A stretch of 64,000 nucleotides of DNA, from the NCBI RefSeq assembly GCF_009856605.1, contig NZ_CP047242.1, positions 1,920,001 through 1,984,000 of the forward strand. Direction: 5' to 3'. Below are positions 47,596 through 55,480 of this stretch, one piece after another. Position 1 is the stretch's first letter. Each line of letters starts with the position of its first letter. Position numbers and translations under genes: made by a program. The DNA comes from Trichormus variabilis 0441 (GTDB lineage Bacteria > Cyanobacteriota > Cyanobacteriia > Cyanobacteriales > Nostocaceae). The notes beneath the pieces are model-generated. The model had not been told where the DNA came from. It saw nothing but the letters and a program-made list of their open reading frames with translations, and ran no database searches.

Positions 47596-50475
47596 TTATA
47601 ACTCACTTTTACCAAAAACCGTCTCATCATAGGTCTCGTGATCTAAAATTGTAGGCATAATTACTTCACCTTCCAAGCTTTCAATTAAGCCGGTATCGAG
47701 ACTATTTTGATTCCAAAACTTAGTTTTCTCTTTGGTACTAGAAATACTAAGGTAATATTGCTTGGATAATAAACTTTTCACTACTTGAAATTGTTCTAGA
47801 GAAAATAATGCGCCGTGGAATTGGGCAATTTCTCTTTCAGCCTCCGTGAGGGGAACATCACATAAACAAGCATTGGTAAGATTGACGGTTTCCAAGCTGA
47901 CATCGGTGAGATTTGCGCCGGCTAAGTTAGCACCAGCTAAATTTGCGTTATTTAAGTTAGCACCAGCTAAATTTGCATTCACCAATACAGCATCGCATAA
48001 ATTTGCTTGTTCAAGATTTGCGCCAGTCAGGACGACTGACGATAAAAAAGCCCCTGAAAGGTTGATTTTAGCTAAAGATTGGGAACAGATGCGCTTTATG
48101 AGAGTGTTACTTCCAGAAAAAGAGGCTTTAGCTAACAACATCATCATTGTTTGGGGGTAAAACTCACTGACATTTGCTGGATTACCACAAGGACTAAAAG
48201 CAACTTGAATGTCTCGACAAATTGCAGCTAGCAATAAAAATACATTTATTCCCACATTTGTATTCACCTGCTCAACATTCACAAGATTTTGTAAGCTGTG
48301 AAAATAGGGTAGTGCTGTGTGGGCAATGCTTTCATCTAACCAACGTCCTTGACACCAACCACGCCAAAAAGATTCTAGTCGTCGTAATAAAATAGGTTTT
48401 TGCTGGGTTTGTAATGCGGCGATGACTAATCCCTCAATTTCTGGTGTAATAATGCCGTAGCCTAGTAAATTGTAGAGATGCTGGGCAACACTGCTAGGAG
48501 TATTGAAAATAAACGTTTCTGTTCCGTAAACATCTTCTTGGCACTGGGTTAGCCTTTGCAGTTGGGTTGCTACAGCTTCAGCACAGAGATATTCACCGAT
48601 TTGTGAGTGGGAAAACTCTACTTTAACTGTTAGTTGTGCTTTGTCATTAGCTTGTGGCAACTGACTGCTAACACAATAACGGAAATATAAAGCCGGGAGA
48701 GTGTTTGTATTGAATTCTCCAGTTAAGGTAACTTGATGACGATCGCCATGTAAAATTTTGAGAGCGATCGCCTGCATTTGTGCAATCAGGTCTTGGGGAT
48801 GGTATTCTCCTAGTAAATTGGTGATTGCTTCTGGTGTACGGTGAATATGAGCAGTTCCCGGACGTAATAGCATTGTCCTCATTCCCGCAGTCAACGGATA
48901 CCCCAGCAACCATCGTTTTAGGCGAGAGTAAATTTCCCAATGGAGAGAAAACTTGGCATTTTTTTGCAATATTTCATCATCTAATAGTCCGTCGCGGTGG
49001 AAAACACCCAATAAATGCAACATTAATGGTTGACGTACTAAATGAGATAGTTCAGATAAGTGAGACTTATTAGCAAATAATCCTGCTTGTTTTAAGAATG
49101 TAAAAAAGTTTTGGGAAATGGGTAACGACTGGAATAATGCCCATTGTTGAAACCATTGTTTTAACTGGTTTACTTCTAAAGGTTGAATTTTAATAGTCCG
49201 CCATTGGAGGGGGATTTCTGAAGTAATTTCCTCTACTGTGTGAGAGCAACTAGTCAAGACAATTTTATGTTGTTCTTGGGATTGAAATTGGAGTAACTGT
49301 TGAATAAAAATTTGTTTATCTCTATTTCCCTGATGAGAAGAGGGAAGTTCATCTAATCCATCTAGTAATAAAACACACCGATTATTTGTTTGCTCTAACC
49401 AAGCGGATAAGTTGATATGAACATTGAATGTAAAACCAGAATTGAGGGTTTCCAGTAAACTTTTACCATATTTAATATCCCGCAACCGAATCAGTATGGG
49501 CAGCCAATGAGGATAAAGCTTTAATGCTACTTCTGCCGCCCAAATCTGACAAAAACTAGTTTTACCATAACCAGGTTCTGATTCAATTACAGCAATAGTT
49601 TCTAAATCAATAAGTTGTTTTTCTACCCATATTTTTAAATCAATAGACTGTCCATCATTAGGTTCTTGAGGTACACCAGATAAAGGGACATAAATATTCT
49701 TCAGGGCAAAATATTCCATCAATAATGGTGTACTGAGAGTTTGCAGCAAACTAGCGCGATACTTCTCTTTATATAAGTCAATATTTAAAACATCTTCTAA
49801 AGTTCCTATCCGGAAAAATTTTTGTAGCTGAGCTAAAGGTGCAGGGTTTTGAGCAATGATTTTTATCAGGTATCCGGGGAGAGAATTATCTAAACGCTGA
49901 GTTAATAATTTAGCTTCTAACTCCTCCGCACCATTGGCCATTAACCAGGCTACAGTAGCATGATTCATTTGTTGTACTAGTAATGAATCTGCCACGGAAA
50001 TCAGCGCTTGTTCGGCTTGAGTATCAGTTAATTTACCAGGGGAGAGAGTTTTTAATAATCCTTGGAGTTGAGGATCTGAGATAATTATTGTGGCTAGTGC
50101 AGGTATTTTGGCACGATTTAGCCAAGGTCTTTTTAATTGTTCTTCTTGGAGTAAAACTTGTTCTAACGCCAATAGGTAAGCAATTTGGAATGCTAACCAA
50201 GTACCTTCATTACGTTTGAGGGCTTTTTTTTGGCTGAGGTGACGGAGAAGATGTTCGCTTAAAGAAGCAAGCACAGAAATTTCTTCCTCGACTGTGCCTA
50301 ATGGTAATTGCAGCACTTCTGCTAACGTACAAATATCCAACGGCATCAGGCTTTTAAGTTCCATATCCTGAACGATACGATAGGCAATACCTGCCAGTTG
50401 CCCAGAAGCAAATGTTTTTATATCGCTGATTTCTATCTGGCGTTCTGCCAACCATTGCCGGAGACTGAGGTTCAT
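47596..50475 (-). CDS. NACHT NTPase with C-terminal pentapeptide repeats
   Basis: A 959-residue STAND-type NTPase. Residues 1-260 are helical, without a recognised domain. The NACHT domain has Walker A in ESEPGYGKTSF (about 298-308) and Walker B in CVLLLDGLDELP (about 367-378). A helical region follows, with HSQIGEYLCAEAVATQL as in NLR proteins. About 80 residues of A(N/D)LxxA-type pentapeptide repeats lie near 815-890, followed by a short unique tail. Bacterial NACHT proteins can be phage-defence sensors, while others are regulatory; the N-terminal region here would be the effector or signalling part, unknown. Monocistronic, minus strand. Confidence 0.82.
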   Translation of the reverse strand: MNLSLRQWLAERQIEISDIKTFASGQLAGIAYRIVQDMELKSLMPLDICTLAEVLQLPLGTVEEEISVLASLSEHLLRHLSQKKALKRNEGTWLAFQIAYLLALEQVLLQEEQLKRPWLNRAKIPALATIIISDPQLQGLLKTLSPGKLTDTQAEQALISVADSLLVQQMNHATVAWLMANGAEELEAKLLTQRLDNSLPGYLIKIIAQNPAPLAQLQKFFRIGTLEDVLNIDLYKEKYRASLLQTLSTPLLMEYFALKNIYVPLSGVPQEPNDGQSIDLKIWVEKQLIDLETIAVIESEPGYGKTSFCQIWAAEVALKLYPHWLPILIRLRDIKYGKSLLETLNSGFTFNVHINLSAWLEQTNNRCVLLLDGLDELPSSHQGNRDKQIFIQQLLQFQSQEQHKIVLTSCSHTVEEITSEIPLQWRTIKIQPLEVNQLKQWFQQWALFQSLPISQNFFTFLKQAGLFANKSHLSELSHLVRQPLMLHLLGVFHRDGLLDDEILQKNAKFSLHWEIYSRLKRWLLGYPLTAGMRTMLLRPGTAHIHRTPEAITNLLGEYHPQDLIAQMQAIALKILHGDRHQVTLTGEFNTNTLPALYFRYCVSSQLPQANDKAQLTVKVEFSHSQIGEYLCAEAVATQLQRLTQCQEDVYGTETFIFNTPSSVAQHLYNLLGYGIITPEIEGLVIAALQTQQKPILLRRLESFWRGWCQGRWLDESIAHTALPYFHSLQNLVNVEQVNTNVGINVFLLLAAICRDIQVAFSPCGNPANVSEFYPQTMMMLLAKASFSGSNTLIKRICSQSLAKINLSGAFLSSVVLTGANLEQANLCDAVLVNANLAGANLNNANLAGANLAGANLTDVSLETVNLTNACLCDVPLTEAEREIAQFHGALFSLEQFQVVKSLLSKQYYLSISSTKEKTKFWNQNSLDTGLIESLEGEVIMPTILDHETYDETVFGKSEL

Positions 50476-50608
50476 TTAATTACATGGGTAATTGATGCTT
50501 ATGGTAATTATCTTTCATTTATCAGTGGACGAAAACAGGTGACAATGAGGAGGGATTGCACTTTTTACGAGTTGTAACCAAGACAGTGCTGGTGTATTTG
50601 AGCAGACT

Positions 50609-52375
50609 ATGAGCGATCGCCCTTTAAAGTTATTATTAGTTGATCAAGACCCCATTTTCCGCCTGGGACTACGGGTAGCATTGGAAGCCATGCCTAACAT
50701 AGAGGTGGTATCGGAAGCACCAACAGATACAGCAGCCTTACAAATACTTGCGGAACTGGCCCAAATTAACCCCAATCAAGTGGACTTGGTAATTTTAGAA
50801 TTAGGGAATAGTCGCTCAGTTGATAGTCAACAGCAAGGGTTACAACTTTGCCAGCAACTCAAAGCTACATACCCCACACTACCAACTTTGCTCCTGAGTG
50901 CGATTCCAGATGCAGGACTAATCATGGCAGCGAGGGCTGCTGGTGTACGCGGTTACTGCCCTAAAGGTACTCCCATTTCGCAATTAGTCACCGTTATAGA
51001 AGCAGTTGCGGCTGGTAATTCCTACTGGTTGACTGAAACAGTAAACCCAGAAATTACTCCCTCTATTGCTGCGGTTGCGCCTCGTTTACCCTTGGCTAAG
51101 TGGCGGCAAAATTTACATATATCAAGTGTGAATTATATTGATCATGCGCTGCAAGAAGTCACAGCACAATTACAAATTCCTGGTTTACCAATATTAGATC
51201 GGGCAGTTCTAGCCGGGAAGCGAAGAGAACTTTTAGCAAGTCGCTGGTTGCTCAATCAGGTACTAATTTTACCTCAGGAAAAACAACAGCTACCGTTAAC
51301 TTCCTCAGTTGCCAAATCTCTGCCCATAGTACCCCCAGCAATACCTACAATTAGCGCCTCAAACTCACAACAAACATCACCATCACCCCCGCTTCTGAGT
51401 CCCAGAGCCTTACAAACCAATTTATTTGCATCCTGTATTAATAAACTGCAATTTCCTTTAAACAATGTTTCAGATTCAGTTTTAGAAATTGATATCTTTC
51501 GGGAAGATAAAAAACGAGAACTTTTATATCTAATTCTGCAAAAACTCGCTCAACAATTAGATGCTTTGCGTAATGCCCAAATTACAGTTAATCAGTTGGG
51601 GGAATTACAGCCTATAATCTTGCATGATTTATGGCAAGCAGTAATTACAGAATTTTTTGGCAAGTTTTCTAGAGTGCAAGTAGGCAAGCGTAATTTAGAA
51701 ATTGTCACGGTATTATTACAGAATCCCGAAGTTGTACAAACAGCAATTCTGAATAAAATTCCTTTAGGATTAGAATTATTTTCTTATCTATTATTGCAAA
51801 CAGATTTAAGAATAGATCATCATACTTATCCAGCAGGTAGCTCTGAAGCCAACTCCCATGCAGAAATATTACTAGAAAATTTGATAATTCAGGTAGCTAA
51901 TGCTGTAGTCCAACCACTATTAAATTATTTGGCAGACATAGAAGAAATTAAGCAAAATTTCTATGTTAAGTCTTTAATGTCTACACGAGAACTGGAACGT
52001 TTTAGAAATGATTTATCCTGGAAATATCGATTAAATAACTATGTAACTGAAGCCAAAGCAATTTTTGAAAGCCGCTACGAACTACTTGTGTTTGCACCCC
52101 GTGGTATTGCTCAGATTTCCATTTATGCTCCCCGTAACGACGAACTAGCACAATTGTCTGGAGTACCTTTAGTAGTCACGTTAGGTTTGGAATTTCGAGA
52201 TGCGATCGCTCCTCGTTTACAATCATTATTATCTGTCTTAGGCAGTGGCATTGTCTTTGTGCTAACCCAAATCATTGGTCGAGGTTTAGGCTTAATTGGG
52301 CGGGGAATTTTGCAAGGTATTGGTAGCGTATCTTTTGACAAAAATTTTAAACGTGATAGTGAACGACCGAAGTAG
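50609..52375 (+). CDS. Degenerate receiver fused to DUF3685 (Ycf55-like)
   Basis: A 588-residue protein. The N-terminal 130 residues are a NarL-like receiver (LKLLLVDQDPIFRLGLRVALE... RAAGVRGYCPKGTPISQLV), but the phospho-acceptor Asp is replaced by Glu64 (DLVILELG). The long C-terminal part (about 150-588) fits the cyanobacterial DUF3685/Ycf55 family rather than an HTH output. The segment ending QIISIYAPRND-like through GLGLIGRGILQGIGSVSFDKNFKRDSER supports that. A Pro/Ser-rich linker lies at about 235-275. Function unknown. The gene ends 55 bases before the insertion sequence and appears intact. Confidence 0.78.
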   Translation: MSDRPLKLLLVDQDPIFRLGLRVALEAMPNIEVVSEAPTDTAALQILAELAQINPNQVDLVILELGNSRSVDSQQQGLQLCQQLKATYPTLPTLLLSAIPDAGLIMAARAAGVRGYCPKGTPISQLVTVIEAVAAGNSYWLTETVNPEITPSIAAVAPRLPLAKWRQNLHISSVNYIDHALQEVTAQLQIPGLPILDRAVLAGKRRELLASRWLLNQVLILPQEKQQLPLTSSVAKSLPIVPPAIPTISASNSQQTSPSPPLLSPRALQTNLFASCINKLQFPLNNVSDSVLEIDIFREDKKRELLYLILQKLAQQLDALRNAQITVNQLGELQPIILHDLWQAVITEFFGKFSRVQVGKRNLEIVTVLLQNPEVVQTAILNKIPLGLELFSYLLLQTDLRIDHHTYPAGSSEANSHAEILLENLIIQVANAVVQPLLNYLADIEEIKQNFYVKSLMSTRELERFRNDLSWKYRLNNYVTEAKAIFESRYELLVFAPRGIAQISIYAPRNDELAQLSGVPLVVTLGLEFRDAIAPRLQSLLSVLGSGIVFVLTQIIGRGLGLIGRGILQGIGSVSFDKNFKRDSERPK

Positions 52376-52425
52376 TTAACGCAATGTGCGACTTATTCTT
52401 AAAACCCCTCTCCAAACCTCTCCCC

Positions 52426-52430
52426 TGCAA
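52426..52430. repeat. Left copy of TGCAA target duplication
   Basis: TGCAA flanks the insertion sequence here and at 54249-54253. Removing the element restores a dispersed cctctcccctgcaaggagag repeat. Confidence 0.75.
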
Positions 52431-52493
52431 GGATACTGTTGGCGAATTGATAGAGGGCAAAACCAATCATCACAAAATAGAAAATCAGGAATA

Positions 52494-54149
52494 CTATGAG
52501 GCAGTGGGAGCAATTCGAGCAAAGTGAGAAACGCGAGTCTGACTGCGTGGGACATGTTGCCACCAATCCCACATCCGACTGAAGTTGATAGCAGCAGCAG
52601 TAATGACATGCTGCAAGAGAGTTTTGGCAAGACCAATGTAGCGACAACGGCGTAATTGGTAGCGACCAGTAGCTTGGGAAATCAAGCCTTCAACGCCAGC
52701 ACGTTGGTGATAAATTTGTTGAAAAGATTCAGTTTTTTGGCGAATGCGAGCATCATGTAATGCAAGATGTAGTTCCTGTGGTTTGAGGGTCAGAAGACGC
52801 GGTAGTTTTTTGGAGCGAGTGCATTTTGAGCGACTTGAACAAAGCGAACAATCGGATTTGTCAAATTGTATTTTGACTACTGGATTGTCATGGCTATCGA
52901 CAGTTGTACGCCAGGACTTACTTTGTTTACCCATTGGGCAATCAACACGCATCAAATCCCAATGAATAGTGAAGCAATTTTGCTCAAAGCCGGATTGTGC
53001 TGTTGCTTGCCAACTAGTTCCGGGGGGAACTTTTCCTACTAAATCAACATGAAAATGGGATTGACTATCGACTAAGTTTTGAGCATTGACATAGCCAGTA
53101 TCGACAACATGTTCTTGTGGCAAAAGATTGTTCTGGTTTAAACGAGAATGAATTACTGGTGTCATCTCAACATCCGCACTTGTGGCCACGGACGTTTCCA
53201 CATTGATAATTAAGTTTGGCAGTATGGGGTGACAAATTTCTGTCAGATGCAGATTATAACCAGTCCAGTTGATTTCTCGCTTGCTGGAATTGCGTGCATC
53301 AACATCGTAAGGAGATTCAATCTGTAGTCTATTTGGTGGTAAGTTATCTTGTTCTCGCCAATAGACTTGTTGCAATTGAATATAGTATTGTTGCACCCAA
53401 ACTATACGTAATGTTTCCACTGATGGAATCTGCCACAGCCAATTACAAGTTGAGTCTGCATACAAAGCGGATAGCAAATGATGACCATCCTCACCAATTT
53501 TTCGCCTCAATTTCTCACGTTCGGCTTTTGATTTGGGCAAGCGGTATTGCTCAAATCTCAGGGAGTAACGTTCAAACCAATCAACGTCAACTCTCGATTT
53601 GAGCCAATCAGGGGCAAAATAAGCCAAGTCATTTAAGGTATGACGTAAAGTTTCTCCCACTAATTCCAAACGATTTAACTGTCGTACTGCGGCTAATACG
53701 TGAGTTGAATCAGTTCTGACACGGCCGCGATTTTTGAGCCAACCTAGTTCTTGGAAACGAGCTAGCATTTGGTTGAGTAACTCTCGCTCTCGTCCTGCTT
53801 TGATTAATCGCTGACGAAATTCTGAAAGTACTGAATAATCAAACCCTGGGTCATTTAATTCCAACGATAGTGCGTATTTCCAATCAATATGACCCCTCAC
53901 TGCATCCGCCGCTTGTCTATCCGTTAAACCTTCGATAAATTGCATTACTGTCACTAATGCCAGTTGTCCTGCTGATATTCCACTTTGACCACAATCTGCG
54001 CGGTAAAGTTTGACAAAATCCTCATCCTTATATAACACTCCTATTTCATCCCGCATCTTCATATATATGTTCCCTTTGGGAAATGAATTCCGGGCTACTT
54101 GCGCTGTTGTTTCAGGAATCTGCGACATATCACGCGGGTGCAGGGTCAT
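52494..54149 (-). CDS. IS1182 family transposase
   Basis: A 551-residue DDE transposase. The N-terminal domain begins with the family pattern PETTAQVARNSFPKGNIYMKMRDEIG, followed by GQLALVTVMQFIEGLTDRQAADAVRGHIDWKY. Catalytic candidates include Asp in RVRTDSTHVLAA, Asp in HVVDTGYVNAQNL, and Glu in QRAGVEGLISQ. I chose ATG 54149 (MTLHPRDMSQ) because the family starts just before this conserved segment; the frame continues through the right inverted repeat to 54353, but that extension leaves the element and cannot be native. The reading frame is intact, so it may be active. Confidence 0.9.
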   Translation of the reverse strand: MTLHPRDMSQIPETTAQVARNSFPKGNIYMKMRDEIGVLYKDEDFVKLYRADCGQSGISAGQLALVTVMQFIEGLTDRQAADAVRGHIDWKYALSLELNDPGFDYSVLSEFRQRLIKAGRERELLNQMLARFQELGWLKNRGRVRTDSTHVLAAVRQLNRLELVGETLRHTLNDLAYFAPDWLKSRVDVDWFERYSLRFEQYRLPKSKAEREKLRRKIGEDGHHLLSALYADSTCNWLWQIPSVETLRIVWVQQYYIQLQQVYWREQDNLPPNRLQIESPYDVDARNSSKREINWTGYNLHLTEICHPILPNLIINVETSVATSADVEMTPVIHSRLNQNNLLPQEHVVDTGYVNAQNLVDSQSHFHVDLVGKVPPGTSWQATAQSGFEQNCFTIHWDLMRVDCPMGKQSKSWRTTVDSHDNPVVKIQFDKSDCSLCSSRSKCTRSKKLPRLLTLKPQELHLALHDARIRQKTESFQQIYHQRAGVEGLISQATGRYQLRRCRYIGLAKTLLQHVITAAAINFSRMWDWWQHVPRSQTRVSHFARIAPTAS

Positions 54150-54207
54150 AATCTTTGTAGATGCTACGCTCAATATACTTATTCTCTTTTTTCCACTGTT
54201 CCAAACT

Positions 54208-54229
54208 CTTGAGGGGCTTAACCCCTCAA
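54208..54229. repeat. Palindrome inside the IS right end
   Basis: TTGAGGGG-CTTAA-CCCCTCAA, perfect 8-bp stem, next to the right inverted repeat and about 60 bases before the transposase start. Likely a transcription or translation barrier for impinging transcripts. Confidence 0.6.
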
Positions 54230-54300
54230 TAATTCGCCAACAGTATCCTGCAAGGAGAGAGGCTTTAAAACCTTCATTTTTCTTTGAGCTTCCAAGATAT

Positions 54301-54924
54301 TTAAGCCCCTCTCCGTGTCGGAGAGGGGTTTGGGGAGAGGTCATCGAACTCACCTTGAATTACAGCTAAATCTTCCGGTGTGTTGCAGTTGAATAATATC
54401 TCTGGGGTTGGTAGGGCTAAAACTTGTACAGAATGATGTTGTAACCACTGTTGAAAAGAGCGCCCACCTTGATGGATAAACTCTAATAACGGCGGTGAAC
54501 AGCGACGGCGATAGAAACCACATAAAGGTTCCCAGCCTTTGGCGTGATGGGGCAATGTGGCGATCGCTTCCTCTGGTACACTATCAAGATTAGCAGCCCA
54601 TTCTTGCAAAACCTCAACCCGTAATTTAGGTAAATCGCAAGCTAAAAGTAATACCCACTCAGATTTTACCTGAGCTAACCCTTGAGCAAAGCCAATCAAA
54701 GGCCCCTGAGTCCCCGCTTCTGGAATGAATTGACAACGCGGTAAAACTAAATGCTCATAGCGTTCCGGCCAAGGAGTGACAATATAAACAATTTCAGCAC
54801 AACTGGCCGCAATGTTACAGACAAATTGCAACAACGGCACACCTTGAACAGTTATCAAAGCTTTATCCTGTCCCATACGGGAACTTTGACCACCTGCAAG
54901 AACAATAGCAGTTAAGTTATTCAT
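54301..54924 (-). CDS. mobA: Molybdenum cofactor guanylyltransferase MobA
   Basis: A 207-residue nucleotidyltransferase that joins GMP to molybdopterin, giving the MGD cofactor used for example by nitrate reductase. N-terminal LAGGQSSRMGQDKAL, then LLLACDLPKL (metal Asp) and EPLCGFYRRRC are diagnostic. The last residues (about LSPNPSPTRRGA) are read from a dispersed hairpin repeat (CCCCTCTCCGTGTCGGAGAGGGG, 54306-54328), so the native C-terminus has been replaced or extended by repeat sequence. The IS lies immediately downstream. Confidence 0.9.
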   Translation of the reverse strand: MNNLTAIVLAGGQSSRMGQDKALITVQGVPLLQFVCNIAASCAEIVYIVTPWPERYEHLVLPRCQFIPEAGTQGPLIGFAQGLAQVKSEWVLLLACDLPKLRVEVLQEWAANLDSVPEEAIATLPHHAKGWEPLCGFYRRRCSPPLLEFIHQGGRSFQQWLQHHSVQVLALPTPEILFNCNTPEDLAVIQGEFDDLSPNPSPTRRGA

Positions 54925-55480
54925 GAATTGAGTCGTTTGTTATATCAATTCTCTATAAAATTGCGTCAAATAAACCATCCGTAGAGACGCGATTTATCGC
55001 GTCTTCTTCACCCAATTTTTGACCTCTCCCCCAACCCCTCTCCGACGCGGAGAGGGGAGCAAAGACAATAAAAGATTAGTATTAATTATCAAAAAAATAA
55101 AATTAGTGACGAAATTTATTTTTTTAATTATCAAAAACTCAGTTTCGTGACCAAATCAATTGCATTTGCCACCACACGAATTAGTTTCGTGACCAAATCA
55201 ATTGTATTCGCCACCACACGAATTAGTTTCGTGACCAAATCAATTGTATTCGCCACCACACGAATTAGTTTCGTGACCAAATCAATTGTATTTGCCACCA
55301 CACGAATTAGTTTCGTGACCAAATCAATTGCATTTGCCACCACAGGAATTGAAATCACCACCAAACAACTCTGATCGTCAAGAAATCAACACGAGCAAAA
55401 GCTGACAGAATTGACACTCAGCAAGAATCCTCATCTTTCCGTCATAATGGGATTGTGTTATGTGATACTTGCACCTGCTC
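54925..55480. other. Repeat-rich gap between mobA and the CHAT gene
   Basis: Contains the palindrome GACGCGATTTATCGCGTC (54986-55003), a GC-rich hairpin CCCCTCTCCGACGCGGAGAGGGG (55035-55057), and the 42-bp minisatellite at 55141-55350. Both flanking genes are transcribed away from it, so it also holds their promoters. Confidence 0.6.
55141..55350. repeat. Five tandem 42-bp repeats
   Basis: Unit agtttcgtgaccaaatcaattg followed by (t/c)att(t/c)gccaccacacgaatt, starting at 55141, 55183, 55225, 55267 and 55309. Copies differ only at two or three pyrimidine positions. Because 42 is a multiple of three, both strands stay open (14-residue repeats such as VVANTIDLVTKLIR on the minus strand). There are no unique spacers, so this is not a CRISPR array. 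I cannot tell whether it is translated. Confidence 0.85.

Larger units (their letters stand above)
52431..54248 (-). mobile_element. IS1182-family insertion sequence
   Basis: A complete 1818-base element. Its ends are an 18-base perfect inverted repeat GGATACTGTTGGCGAATT at 52431-52448 and 54231-54248. TGCAA lies directly outside both ends, as expected for a target duplication; the exact length is ambiguous by one or two bases because GG/CC can belong to either side. It carries one intact transposase. A perfect palindrome TTGAGGGGCTTAACCCCTCAA (54208-54229) lies just inside the right end, upstream of the transposase, and could block read-through transcription. It was inserted in intergenic repeat sequence, not in a gene. 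Confidence 0.88.

Noticed and set aside
52494..54353. Transposase starting at 54353
   Set aside because: The extension crosses the IS inverted repeat into flanking sequence. The family start is at 54149.
55141..55350. CRISPR array of 42-bp units
   Set aside because: No spacers: each unit follows the previous one directly.
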